From NCBI RefSeq assembly GCF_003626595.1, contig NZ_RBAK01000004.1:248001-312000 (forward strand): 64,000 bases of DNA, given 5' to 3'. A program made the position numbers and the translations under genes. The notes under the pieces are model-generated. The model saw nothing but the letters and a program-made list of their open reading frames with translations. It was not told where the DNA came from and did no database searches. Shown here piece by piece: positions 1-7,063 of this stretch. Each line of letters begins with the position of its first letter. Positions within the stretch are counted from its first letter, which is position 1. This DNA comes from Micromonospora endolithica (lineage in GTDB: Bacteria > Actinomycetota > Actinomycetes > Mycobacteriales > Micromonosporaceae).

Positions 1-1
1 G

Positions 2-1030
2 CGCCCGGCCGGGTTACGCGGCGCGCAGCTCTCCTGGGACGGGCAACTCTGCGACGACGCCCGACTCGTCGTCGGCCTGGCCCGCGCCGCCGCCGCCCAC
101 TCCGCGCGCATCCTGCCCCGGTGCCGAGCCGTCGATCTGCACCGCGACGGCGCCACCATCGTGGACACCCGCACCGGCAGCCGGCTGACCGTCTCCGCCC
201 GCGCCGTGGTCAACGCCACCGGTGTGTGGGCGGGCGACCTCACCCCGCACGTCCGGCTGCGCCCGTCGCGGGGTACGCACATCGTGCTGTCCGCCGCCCG
301 GCTGGGCGGCCTCTGGACCGGGCTGACGATTCCGGTTCCCGGTGAGTTCACCCGTTACGTCTTCGCGCTGCCCCAGACCGACGGCCTGGTCTACGCCGGC
401 CTGACCGACGAGGCGGTGGACGGACCCGTGCCCGACGTGCCGGAAGCCACCGAGGCCGACATCGCGTTCCTGCTCGACGTGCTCAACAGTGTCCTCGACG
501 TGCCCCTGCGACCGTCCGACGTGCTCGGCGCGTACGCCGGTCTGCGCCCGCTGCTGGACGGTGCCGCCCGGACCGCCGACATCTCCCGGCGACACGCGGT
601 CATCGACGATCCGGACGGCATCATCAGCGTGGTCGGCGGCAAGCTCACCACCTACCGCCGGATGGCGCAGGACGCCGTCGACACCGCGGTGCGTACGCGT
701 CGACTCACCGCGGGCCCCTGTCGTACCCGGCGGCTCCCGCTGCCCGGGGCGGCGAGCCGGGCGCAACTGGCCCGGGTGCCGGCACCCCGCCGGCTGGTCC
801 AGCGCTACGGCACCGAGGCGGTCGACGTGCTGGCCGGGGCGCCGGTCGAGCTGCACCGGCCGATCGGGCCCGACATCCCGGTCACCGGGGCCGAGCTGCT
901 CTGGGCCGTCCGACACGAACTCGCGCTCACCGTCGACGATCTGCTCGACCGGCGTACCCGCGTCGGGCTCGTCCCGGCGCACCGGGAGACCGCGCTGCCG
1001 GTGGCGCGGGACATCCTCGCGCGGGGATGA
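2..1030 (+). CDS. glpD: Glycerol-3-phosphate dehydrogenase, C-terminal part (5' end outside the window)
   Basis: FAD-dependent oxidation of sn-glycerol 3-phosphate to dihydroxyacetone phosphate at the membrane. The reading frame is open from base 2 to the TGA at 1028-1030, so the N-terminal FAD-binding GxGxxG segment lies upstream of the window. Visible family motifs are AVVNATGVWAGDL (the second FAD-contact strand), YAGLRPLL and VVGGKLTTYRRMAQDAVD, which precedes the C-terminal helical cap. The end, with its helical tail and no extra domain, looks normal for the family. The next gene is on the opposite strand, so this is the last gene of its transcript. The family is clear; whether it is the main aerobic GlpD or a paralogue cannot be told from this part. 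Confidence 0.88.
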   Translation, partial: RPAGLRGAQLSWDGQLCDDARLVVGLARAAAAHSARILPRCRAVDLHRDGATIVDTRTGSRLTVSARAVVNATGVWAGDLTPHVRLRPSRGTHIVLSAARLGGLWTGLTIPVPGEFTRYVFALPQTDGLVYAGLTDEAVDGPVPDVPEATEADIAFLLDVLNSVLDVPLRPSDVLGAYAGLRPLLDGAARTADISRRHAVIDDPDGIISVVGGKLTTYRRMAQDAVDTAVRTRRLTAGPCRTRRLPLPGAASRAQLARVPAPRRLVQRYGTEAVDVLAGAPVELHRPIGPDIPVTGAELLWAVRHELALTVDDLLDRRTRVGLVPAHRETALPVARDILARG

Positions 1031-1079
1031 TCCTCCCCGCCGGTGCTCGTCTGCGTGCAGCGGTTGCGGGTGTCGGACG

Positions 1080-1451
1080 CTATCGCCGGCCAGCCTGGCG
1101 GAGCATCGCGTCGGTCTCGGCGTCGGGCATGAGCTCCCGGACCTCCTGCGCGCAGCGGCAACCGGCGGCGATCCTGGCCGCCCACTTCAGCGCCTCCTCG
1201 CGGGAGGCCACCTCGACGATCGAGAACCCGCCGATGACCGCCTTGGTCTCCGGGTAGGGCCCATCGGTGACCACCCCGTCCGTGCCCACGATGCTCGCCT
1301 GCTGCCGCTGGAGTCCGGCGCCGAACACCCACACGCCGGCTTCCGCGGCCTCCCGGACCACCGCGTGCGAGGCCCTACTCACCTCGGTCCAGTCCGCGTC
1401 GGGGATGTGGTCCATCGCGCCGTCATTGAACGAGATCAAGTACCGGGCCAC
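1080..1451 (-). CDS. YCII/DGPF-domain protein
   Basis: A 123-residue single-domain protein of the YCII-related (DGPF) family, a small dimeric alpha-beta barrel fold of the ferredoxin-like type. The signature appears as VVTDGPYPETKAVIGGF near residues 60-76, equivalent to the DGPFAETKE motif, and the N-terminal strand MARYLISFNDG is typical. Such proteins in actinomycetes often sit beside ECF sigma factors, as the second family member at 34.4 kb does. This copy has no sigma gene next to it: the neighbours are GlpD (convergent) and a sugar kinase on the same strand, 108 bases upstream. The biochemical role is unknown. Confidence 0.8.
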   Translation of the reverse strand: MARYLISFNDGAMDHIPDADWTEVSRASHAVVREAAEAGVWVFGAGLQRQQASIVGTDGVVTDGPYPETKAVIGGFSIVEVASREEALKWAARIAAGCRCAQEVRELMPDAETDAMLRQAGRR

Positions 1452-1559
1452 CGGATGACTCCCTTGTCACGGCGGCCCCTCCGGCCGCCTCTCACCTGTT
1501 CTACGAACGACCCGCCCCGGATCCGACGCCGTGCCGGAGAAATCTTCAACGGGCGTTCC

Positions 1560-3041
1560 TCAGCCGCGCACGAGGGCGTCGTACACCGTGGCGAACCGCG
1601 CGCGCCGTCCGGCGTAGTGCGCGACGTGCGCCGGTCGGGGTTCGTAGGTCGCTCCGGTGGTCCGGGGGGCGCGCGGGACGTCCGGCGCCAGGACGTCCAG
1701 CGCGAGCAGCGCGGTGCCACGCTGCGTGGCGCGCCGCCGGGTCACGTGCGTGACGGGCCGCCCGAGCACGTCCGCGAGGATCTGGAGCCATTCCGGGTGG
1801 TCGTTGCTGACCCGCCCGGACGCCGCGACCTCCAGGACCCGCGGGGCGGCCGGGTGCAACTCGTCGGTGACGCGCGCGTAGGTCATGGCGACGCCCTCGA
1901 CGATCCCGCGGAACAGGGCGTCGGCGTCCGTGGCCGCCGACACTCCGCCGAGCACGGCGCGGGCCCCGCCGACCCAGCCCGGCGCGCGTTCACCGGTGAG
2001 GTACGGCAGGACCAGCGGCGTGGCGTCGCTCGGCGGCGCGGTGAGGGCGTCCGCGAGCGCCGGGCTGAGGCGTAGCGTGCTCTGCGCCCAACTGACGGCG
2101 CGACCGACGTCGTTGATCGCCCCGCCGAGCAGCGTGCGTCCCGCGTCGACCCGGTAGTTCCACAGCCCGAACGGTAGGGGATCGGCCGGGCCGTCGAGCA
2201 GCACCCGGAGCGCACCGCTGGTGGCGGTGGCCGCGGTGAGCGTCGTGGCGTCGGTCGCCCCGGACCCGATGGTGCTGGCGAAGCCGTCGGTGATGACGGG
2301 GAACCACGCGGCCCGAGCCAGGGCGGGCCGGCGCGCCGGGGCCGCCGAAGGCACCGGCTCGGTCATGTCCCGCGGCGGCGAGAACTGCTCGGGGCCGATG
2401 CCGGTGGCCGCGAGCAGCTCGGCGTCGAACTCACCGGTGCGACGGTCGAGCAGGCCGGTCCACGCGACCGTGGATGTTCCGGCCAGCGGGTGCCCGACGA
2501 GCCGGGCCAGGACGTACTCACCCAGGGACCACCACCCGGCGGCCCCGGCGACGACCCGCGGCTGCGCGGCCGCGAGCCAGCGCAGCCGCGGAGCGTGGTA
2601 GCTGGTGTGCAGGCGGGTGCCGGTGCGCTGCTGCACGGCCTGCTCGTCGAGTTCGTTCCGTAATGTCGCGACCGCGTCGGCGCTGCGCGAGTCGGCGTAG
2701 GTGAGGCACGGGGTGAGCGCGCGGCCGGCCGCGTCGACCGCGATCAGCGAGGCGGCGAAGGTGTCCATCGCGACCCCGGCGATGCGGGTCCCCAGCCGTG
2801 GGTCCCCGGTCACCGCGTCGAGGACCTGCTCGACCTCCGCGGTCACCTGATCTCCGTCGATGACCGAGGTGCCGTCGGACGCGACCGTGAAGGCGTGCGG
2901 CACCTTGTGCTGCAGGCCGCGGACCCGCCGACCCGACGCGTCATGCACGCCGCCACGGGTGGCGGTGGACCCGATGTCCAGCGCGAGGACCAGCGGGTCC
3001 AGCGCCGAGTCGAGGTCGACGTCGTCGTCGGTCCGGGTCAT
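1560..3041 (-). CDS. FGGY-family carbohydrate kinase (gluconokinase-like)
   Basis: A 493-residue sugar kinase of the actin/hexokinase fold, length normal for FGGY kinases. The N-terminal phosphate-1 loop reads LALDIGSTATRGGVHDASG (about residues 18-36). A second loop GVAMDTFAASLIAVD follows, with the C-terminal adenosine region around VLEVAASGRVSNDHPEWLQI and LADVLGRPV. The pattern TRLHTSYHAPRLRWL is like actinobacterial gluconokinases, so ATP-dependent phosphorylation of gluconate or a related sugar acid is the best guess; xylulose or ribulose kinase cannot be excluded. The ATG at 3041 is preceded by GAGGA with about six bases of spacing. No transporter or isomerase gene is adjacent, so the substrate stays open. 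Confidence 0.82.
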   Translation of the reverse strand: MTRTDDDVDLDSALDPLVLALDIGSTATRGGVHDASGRRVRGLQHKVPHAFTVASDGTSVIDGDQVTAEVEQVLDAVTGDPRLGTRIAGVAMDTFAASLIAVDAAGRALTPCLTYADSRSADAVATLRNELDEQAVQQRTGTRLHTSYHAPRLRWLAAAQPRVVAGAAGWWSLGEYVLARLVGHPLAGTSTVAWTGLLDRRTGEFDAELLAATGIGPEQFSPPRDMTEPVPSAAPARRPALARAAWFPVITDGFASTIGSGATDATTLTAATATSGALRVLLDGPADPLPFGLWNYRVDAGRTLLGGAINDVGRAVSWAQSTLRLSPALADALTAPPSDATPLVLPYLTGERAPGWVGGARAVLGGVSAATDADALFRGIVEGVAMTYARVTDELHPAAPRVLEVAASGRVSNDHPEWLQILADVLGRPVTHVTRRRATQRGTALLALDVLAPDVPRAPRTTGATYEPRPAHVAHYAGRRARFATVYDALVRG

Positions 3042-3255
3042 CGCAGTCCTCGTCGTCGGCGGTGCGGGTCTCCGACGACCCTAACCAACCTTCGGGCGGG
3101 ACGCCCGCCGTGGACAACGCGGACACTCTCGACGGGCCGACCGTCGGTCGTGACCGGTACGGAGCGCTTCGCGCGTTACCGGAGGACCGCTGATCAGTAT
3201 CGCCAGCGGAAGAAGCGCGAGCGCGACTCGGTCGCGCTGCGCCTGCGGGCCTGGA

Positions 3256-3765
3256 CAGGTGGACCCGCAGCAGCCCGTTGCGCAGCAGCGCGAGCGCGGC
3301 GGCGTCGACCACCTCACCCCGGCCGATCAGCAGCACCCGGCTCTGCCGGAAGGCGGCGAAACGCCCGACCGCGCCGTCGACGTAGTGTTCGACGAACGAG
3401 ATCTGCCGCTGGAACCGGGCCTTCACCTCCGGGGCGAGGACGACGTCGGGCTCCCGGCCGCGGTCGCGTACGAAGCCCCGGTCCAGCAGCGTCCGGATGG
3501 TGGCGGTGACCATCGCCGCCTGCGCGTCGCCGAGCCCGGTGCAGAGATCCTCGACGCTGTGCTCGCCGGTCAGGTGGGGTGTCAGGCTGGAGACCAGCCG
3601 GTAGGCCGACCGGCCCTTGAGGACGAAACCGTTGTCCGAGTGCCGGAGAAAGACGCCGTCGGCCGACTCGGCGAACACGACGTCGTGCCGGAGCCGTGGC
3701 CGCACGGCGGCCAGGTCGTCGGCCGTCCGGTCGCGCTCGACGACGCCGGTGGATGCCTGATCCAT
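3256..3765 (-). pseudogene. 5' remnant of a TOMM leader peptide-binding (SagC-like) gene
   Basis: The first about 170 codons match the N-terminal region of the 600-750 aa proteins that bind leader peptides in thiazole/oxazole-modified microcin (TOMM) pathways. Visible are RPRLRHDVVF, DNGFVLKGRSAYRLVSSLTPHLTGE in outline, VEDLCTGLGD, LLDRGFVRD, FVEHYVDGAVGRFAAFR and LLRNGLLRVHL. Just after this point (about 3255 going left) family resemblance stops; the frame runs on into unrelated Arg/Ser-rich sequence overlapping the FGGY gene. No downstream E1-like or YcaO domain is present. The ATG at 3765 has a GGAAGGG ribosome site. I read it as a truncated relic; expression of a short leader-binding domain is the alternative. 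Confidence 0.6.
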
Positions 3766-3817
3766 CCGCCCATCCCTTCCACGCTGGCTGCCTTCGGCGG
3801 AATCGTGGCAGGGACCT

Positions 3818-3870
3818 CTACACAACGGCCATGCGTCGCTGTATAGGAAGGTGTGGATGCGGTCGTGTAG
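3818..3870. promoter_or_regulatory. Imperfect inverted repeat between the TOMM remnant and the MerR fusion gene
   Basis: CTACAC at 3818-3823 and GTGTAG at 3865-3870 are the outer ends of an imperfect inverted repeat that also pairs CAT/ATG-containing inner parts. It lies about 65 bases in front of the MerR-type gene and in the divergent intergenic space, in a locally less GC-rich stretch. A MerR operator is possible, but MerR operators usually sit inside the promoter spacer, so this is tentative. Confidence 0.3.
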
Positions 3871-3921
3871 GTGTCCGCACCCGCCACCCGGCGCGCTTGC
3901 TCCTCACGCGACGTCATGCCA

Positions 3922-3927
3922 CATAGT
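3922..3927 (+). promoter_or_regulatory. -10 box CATAGT of a leaderless promoter for the MerR fusion gene
   Basis: CATAGT ends seven bases before the GTG at 3935. This is the spacing expected if transcription starts at or next to the first base of the start codon. No ribosome site is visible before that GTG. Confidence 0.45.
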
Positions 3928-3934
3928 CGTGGGC

Positions 3935-5050
3935 GTGACGGAGCACCTGACCGTGGGACGGGTGGCGGAGTTGGCCGGGGTCAGCGTCCGCACCCTGCAC
4001 CACTACGACGAGATCGGCCTCCTGGAGCCGTCCACCCGGACCGCGGCCGGGCACCGGGCCTACTCCGCCGGCGATGTGGAGCGGCTCCGGGAGGTGCTCG
4101 CGTACCGACGGCTGGGCTTCGGACTACGGGAGATCGCGGATCTGGTCGACGATCCGACCACCGACGCGGTCGCGCATCTGTGCCGGCTGCGCGGTCTGCT
4201 GATGGACCAGCGCGACCGCGCCGCTGCCATGGTGGCGGCCATAGACAGGGAACTGGAGGCACGAGCAATGGGCATCAGGACGACGCCGGAGGAGCAGTTG
4301 ACAGTGTTCGGCGGGCAGTTGTACGACGCCATCGGATCCGCCTACCCCGCGACGCGGCGCACCGACCCACGGATCGCCGCGCGCGTCTGGGACGCGCTGG
4401 GGGACGCCCGAACGGTGCTGAACGTCGGGGCCGGCACCGGCTCCTACGAACCACCCGACCGGGACGTCACCGCGGTGGAACCGTCGGCGGTGATGCGGGC
4501 GCAGCGTCCGGTGGGCGCGGCGCCGTGCGTCGCCGCCGCCGCGGAGCGGCTGCCGTTCGAGGACCAGTCCTTCGACGCCGCGATGGCGGTCAGCACCGTC
4601 CACCACTGGTCGGACCCGGTGGCCGGGCTGCGCGAGATGCGGCGGGTGGCCCGCCGCGTGGTGGTGTTCACCTACGACGCCGACGACATCGGGTGGCGTC
4701 AACGGTTCTGGCTCACCCGCGACTACCTGCCCGAGTTCGGGGACCTCCTGGTCGGCTGGCCGTCGCTGGCCGACCTGACGCACGCGATCGGCGGACGCGC
4801 GGAGCCGCTGCTCGTCCCGTGGGACTGCGCCGACGGCTTCTTCGAGGCCCACTGGCGCCGGCCCGAGGCATACCTGGACGAACGCGTGCGCCGCGCGGTT
4901 TCGGTCTGGACCAGAGTCGGATCGCAGGCCGAACAGCGGGCGGTCAGCACGCTGGCCGCGGACCTCCGCTCGGGTCGGTGGGCCGAGCGCAACCGTGACC
5001 TCGTCGCCCTCGACGCGGCGGAACTCGGTCTCCGCCTGCTCGTGGCCTGA
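3935..5050 (+). CDS. MerR-type DNA-binding domain fused to a class I SAM methyltransferase
   Basis: A 371-residue two-domain protein. Residues 4-70 are a MerR winged helix (LTVGRVAELAGVSVRTLHHYDEIGLL) and residues about 75-125 the dimer helix plus the linker GIRTTPEEQLTVFGG seen after the helix in TipA/MerR activators. Instead of a TipAS drug-binding domain, the chain continues with YDAIGSAYPATRRTDPRIAA and a Rossmann methyltransferase: motif I VLNVGAGTGSYEP (161-173), acidic loop VEPS (181-184), then LPFEDQSFDAAMAVSTVHHW. The GTG at 3935 is chosen because the family begins there and a -10 box precedes it. Known: MerR proteins twist promoter DNA on effector binding. Inference: the effector may be SAM or the methyl-acceptor compound. 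There is no frameshift at the joint, so this is a true fusion. Confidence 0.82.
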   Translation: MTEHLTVGRVAELAGVSVRTLHHYDEIGLLEPSTRTAAGHRAYSAGDVERLREVLAYRRLGFGLREIADLVDDPTTDAVAHLCRLRGLLMDQRDRAAAMVAAIDRELEARAMGIRTTPEEQLTVFGGQLYDAIGSAYPATRRTDPRIAARVWDALGDARTVLNVGAGTGSYEPPDRDVTAVEPSAVMRAQRPVGAAPCVAAAAERLPFEDQSFDAAMAVSTVHHWSDPVAGLREMRRVARRVVVFTYDADDIGWRQRFWLTRDYLPEFGDLLVGWPSLADLTHAIGGRAEPLLVPWDCADGFFEAHWRRPEAYLDERVRRAVSVWTRVGSQAEQRAVSTLAADLRSGRWAERNRDLVALDAAELGLRLLVA

Positions 5051-5151
5051 ACCACCGCGCGCCTGCGCCGCCGTGGGCGAGCCGCCAGCGGCGGTGTCAC
5101 CGACCCGAGACGTACATCGGACAGTCAGCGGCGAGACATTATCGCCGTCCC

Positions 5152-5157
5152 TAGCGT
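5152..5157 (+). promoter_or_regulatory. -10 box TAGCGT, leaderless promoter of the two-gene unit
   Basis: TAGCGT is followed by exactly six bases and then the ATG at 5164, the geometry of actinobacterial leaderless promoters. No convincing -35 box or ribosome site is seen. Confidence 0.45.
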
Positions 5158-5163
5158 GGGCGC

Positions 5164-7050
5164 ATGGCCAACACGACGTCCGGCGGCTGCTATACCGTCG
5201 GCGAGCTGCTCGACGCGTCCAAGGATCGCGGCCAGCTCAACGGCACGCAGGTCTTCGGCCTCGACATCGCCGAGAAGGTGATCTTCGAGCACTACGTGAC
5301 GGTCACCAACCACGCCGCCTTCCCGCAGGCGGTACTGGACGAACGGGACTGGCCCGACCACGGCGGCAAGCGCAACTACTGCGAGATGTTGGCCCGGCGC
5401 AACAAGCACGTCACGGTCGAGCGGTTGATGGCCGAACGGATGCGCTGGCCGGACATCGTCACCCACGACGGCGTCTCCGCCCCGCCGATCGTGGCGATCA
5501 TCAACTCGCTCGTCCTCCACCCGGGTCGGCCGGCCGCGCCCCGGCCCGCGCTCCGCCGGGGCAGGCACGAGTTCTACGAGATCAAGCCGGACTCGGACAC
5601 CGGTATCGAACGCGGTAAGGAGAAGCTCAAGGACATCATCCGGGTCTACCGGAAGTTCGAGCTGCCCTACCGGCCCGGTGACTACTACCCGCCGTACGGC
5701 AAGAACGTGAAGATCCCACTGCCGGTCAACCGACTGTTCGCCGTGCTGTGTGGGACGCTGCTGGCCCGCCACGGGATGACCGCGATCCGCCTGGCGCTGC
5801 ACGTGCGCCGGGAGCGCAGCGGGCTGCTGTTGTACAAGATCTGCGTGGAGATGGACTCCGACGACCGGCGCAGGCAGCAGACGCTGAGCAAGGCCCTGGC
5901 CAAGCACATCCTCGCCGTCTACGTGTACTGCCTGGCCCCGGAACGGTTCAGGGACCTGGGTCAGGAGTTGGGCGACACGTCGTACGAGGGCGACGCGGTG
6001 CCCCGCATCCGCTGCGCCTTCGACGTGATCGAGCAGCTCAAGCCGTTCAACGCGCGGATCGAGGAGGCGATGTTCCAGCGCGGGCTGGCGCTGCCCGGCG
6101 AGCAGTGGCTGCTGGTCTGCGACGAGGCGGCGTACCGGCAACTGGTGCCGTTGCCCGGCCCGAGCGTGAACACGCTGTGGGCGCAGTTCCGCAGGCAGGC
6201 CGAGGCGTGGGCGGAGCTGCTGGGCGGCAAGCAGGGCGTGACGATGCTGCGCCAGGACGTGCTGGTGAAGGTCGAGGAGATGGCCCGGCTGGCCAACGGG
6301 GTCGTGCCGGGCCTGCGGGAGTTCGCCGACGCGGTGATCCGCTGGATGAGCGCGCACCCGTACCTGACGGTGGCGCTGGTGGTGGTGCCGGTGGTGGTGA
6401 CCGGCGGCCTGGCCGTGGCGATCGACGCGGGGCTGCTGGTCGGTGGGGCGCTGGCCGCCGCCGAGATCAGCGGCGGGGAGATCGTCGGCGCGAACATGAT
6501 CGGTGGGCTCGGCCGCGCCGCGCTGCCGCAGTTGGTGGTCGAGGCGGGGTCGGGCACGCAGGTGGCCGCGGCGACCGCCAGCCGCGGCGTGGCGATGACG
6601 TTCCAGGAGGTGGCGTTGGCGCAGGCCGGCGGGGCGGGCGCGGCGGCGAACACGACCAGCAACGTGGTGCCGTTGCTGACCACCGCGATGAAGGCCGCCG
6701 CGCCGGTGGTCAAGACGGCCGCGGCGGCGGCCGGCGGCATCGCCGTGCTGACCTTCTCCACGCAGGCGTACGCGGGCACGCCCGTCCCGCCCGCGGCCAC
6801 CCCCGCGCCGGAGCAGCCGCAGACGACCGTGACCGCACCCGACCCGAGGCACCTGATCGCCGAGGTGACGTCGGGGGTGTACCTGGTCCGGGCGCTGGCC
6901 GCGCACCGGGGGCCGCGCGACGCCGTCAAGGGCGACCGGATCAACGTCCACGACCACGGGCAGACCCGCGCCGACCGCGACCTGTTCGCGTCCCCCGAGC
7001 CTCCGGCACCGCTGCACGTCCGCTACCTGGGCCGGGTAACCGTCCGATGA
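5164..7050 (+). CDS. Unknown protein with PD-(D/E)xK-like motif and hydrophobic C-terminal half
   Basis: A 628-residue protein that I cannot assign to a named family. Residues 95-141 carry WPDIVTHDG (D97) and, 42 residues later, HEFYEIK (E139, K141), the spacing and form of a PD-(D/E)xK nuclease core; the following GIERGKEKLKDIIRVYRKF is helical. Residues about 360-395 are amphipathic. Residues 398-440 form long hydrophobic, Gly/Ala-rich segments able to cross or insert into a membrane, and a second hydrophobic stretch lies near 545-585. A Pro/Thr-rich linker and a short globular tail end the chain. The second gene starts 13 bases downstream, so the two are one operon. Inference: a nuclease-like domain plus a membrane-active part would suit an effector or defence protein; nothing in the flanks proves this. 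Confidence 0.7.
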   Translation: MANTTSGGCYTVGELLDASKDRGQLNGTQVFGLDIAEKVIFEHYVTVTNHAAFPQAVLDERDWPDHGGKRNYCEMLARRNKHVTVERLMAERMRWPDIVTHDGVSAPPIVAIINSLVLHPGRPAAPRPALRRGRHEFYEIKPDSDTGIERGKEKLKDIIRVYRKFELPYRPGDYYPPYGKNVKIPLPVNRLFAVLCGTLLARHGMTAIRLALHVRRERSGLLLYKICVEMDSDDRRRQQTLSKALAKHILAVYVYCLAPERFRDLGQELGDTSYEGDAVPRIRCAFDVIEQLKPFNARIEEAMFQRGLALPGEQWLLVCDEAAYRQLVPLPGPSVNTLWAQFRRQAEAWAELLGGKQGVTMLRQDVLVKVEEMARLANGVVPGLREFADAVIRWMSAHPYLTVALVVVPVVVTGGLAVAIDAGLLVGGALAAAEISGGEIVGANMIGGLGRAALPQLVVEAGSGTQVAAATASRGVAMTFQEVALAQAGGAGAAANTTSNVVPLLTTAMKAAAPVVKTAAAAAGGIAVLTFSTQAYAGTPVPPAATPAPEQPQTTVTAPDPRHLIAEVTSGVYLVRALAAHRGPRDAVKGDRINVHDHGQTRADRDLFASPEPPAPLHVRYLGRVTVR

Positions 7051-7063
7051 TCGGAGAGGTCCG

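Noticed and set aside
489-2075. 528-codon plus-strand frame crossing GlpD, YCII and the kinase
   Set aside because: It runs across three genes with clear motifs in other frames.
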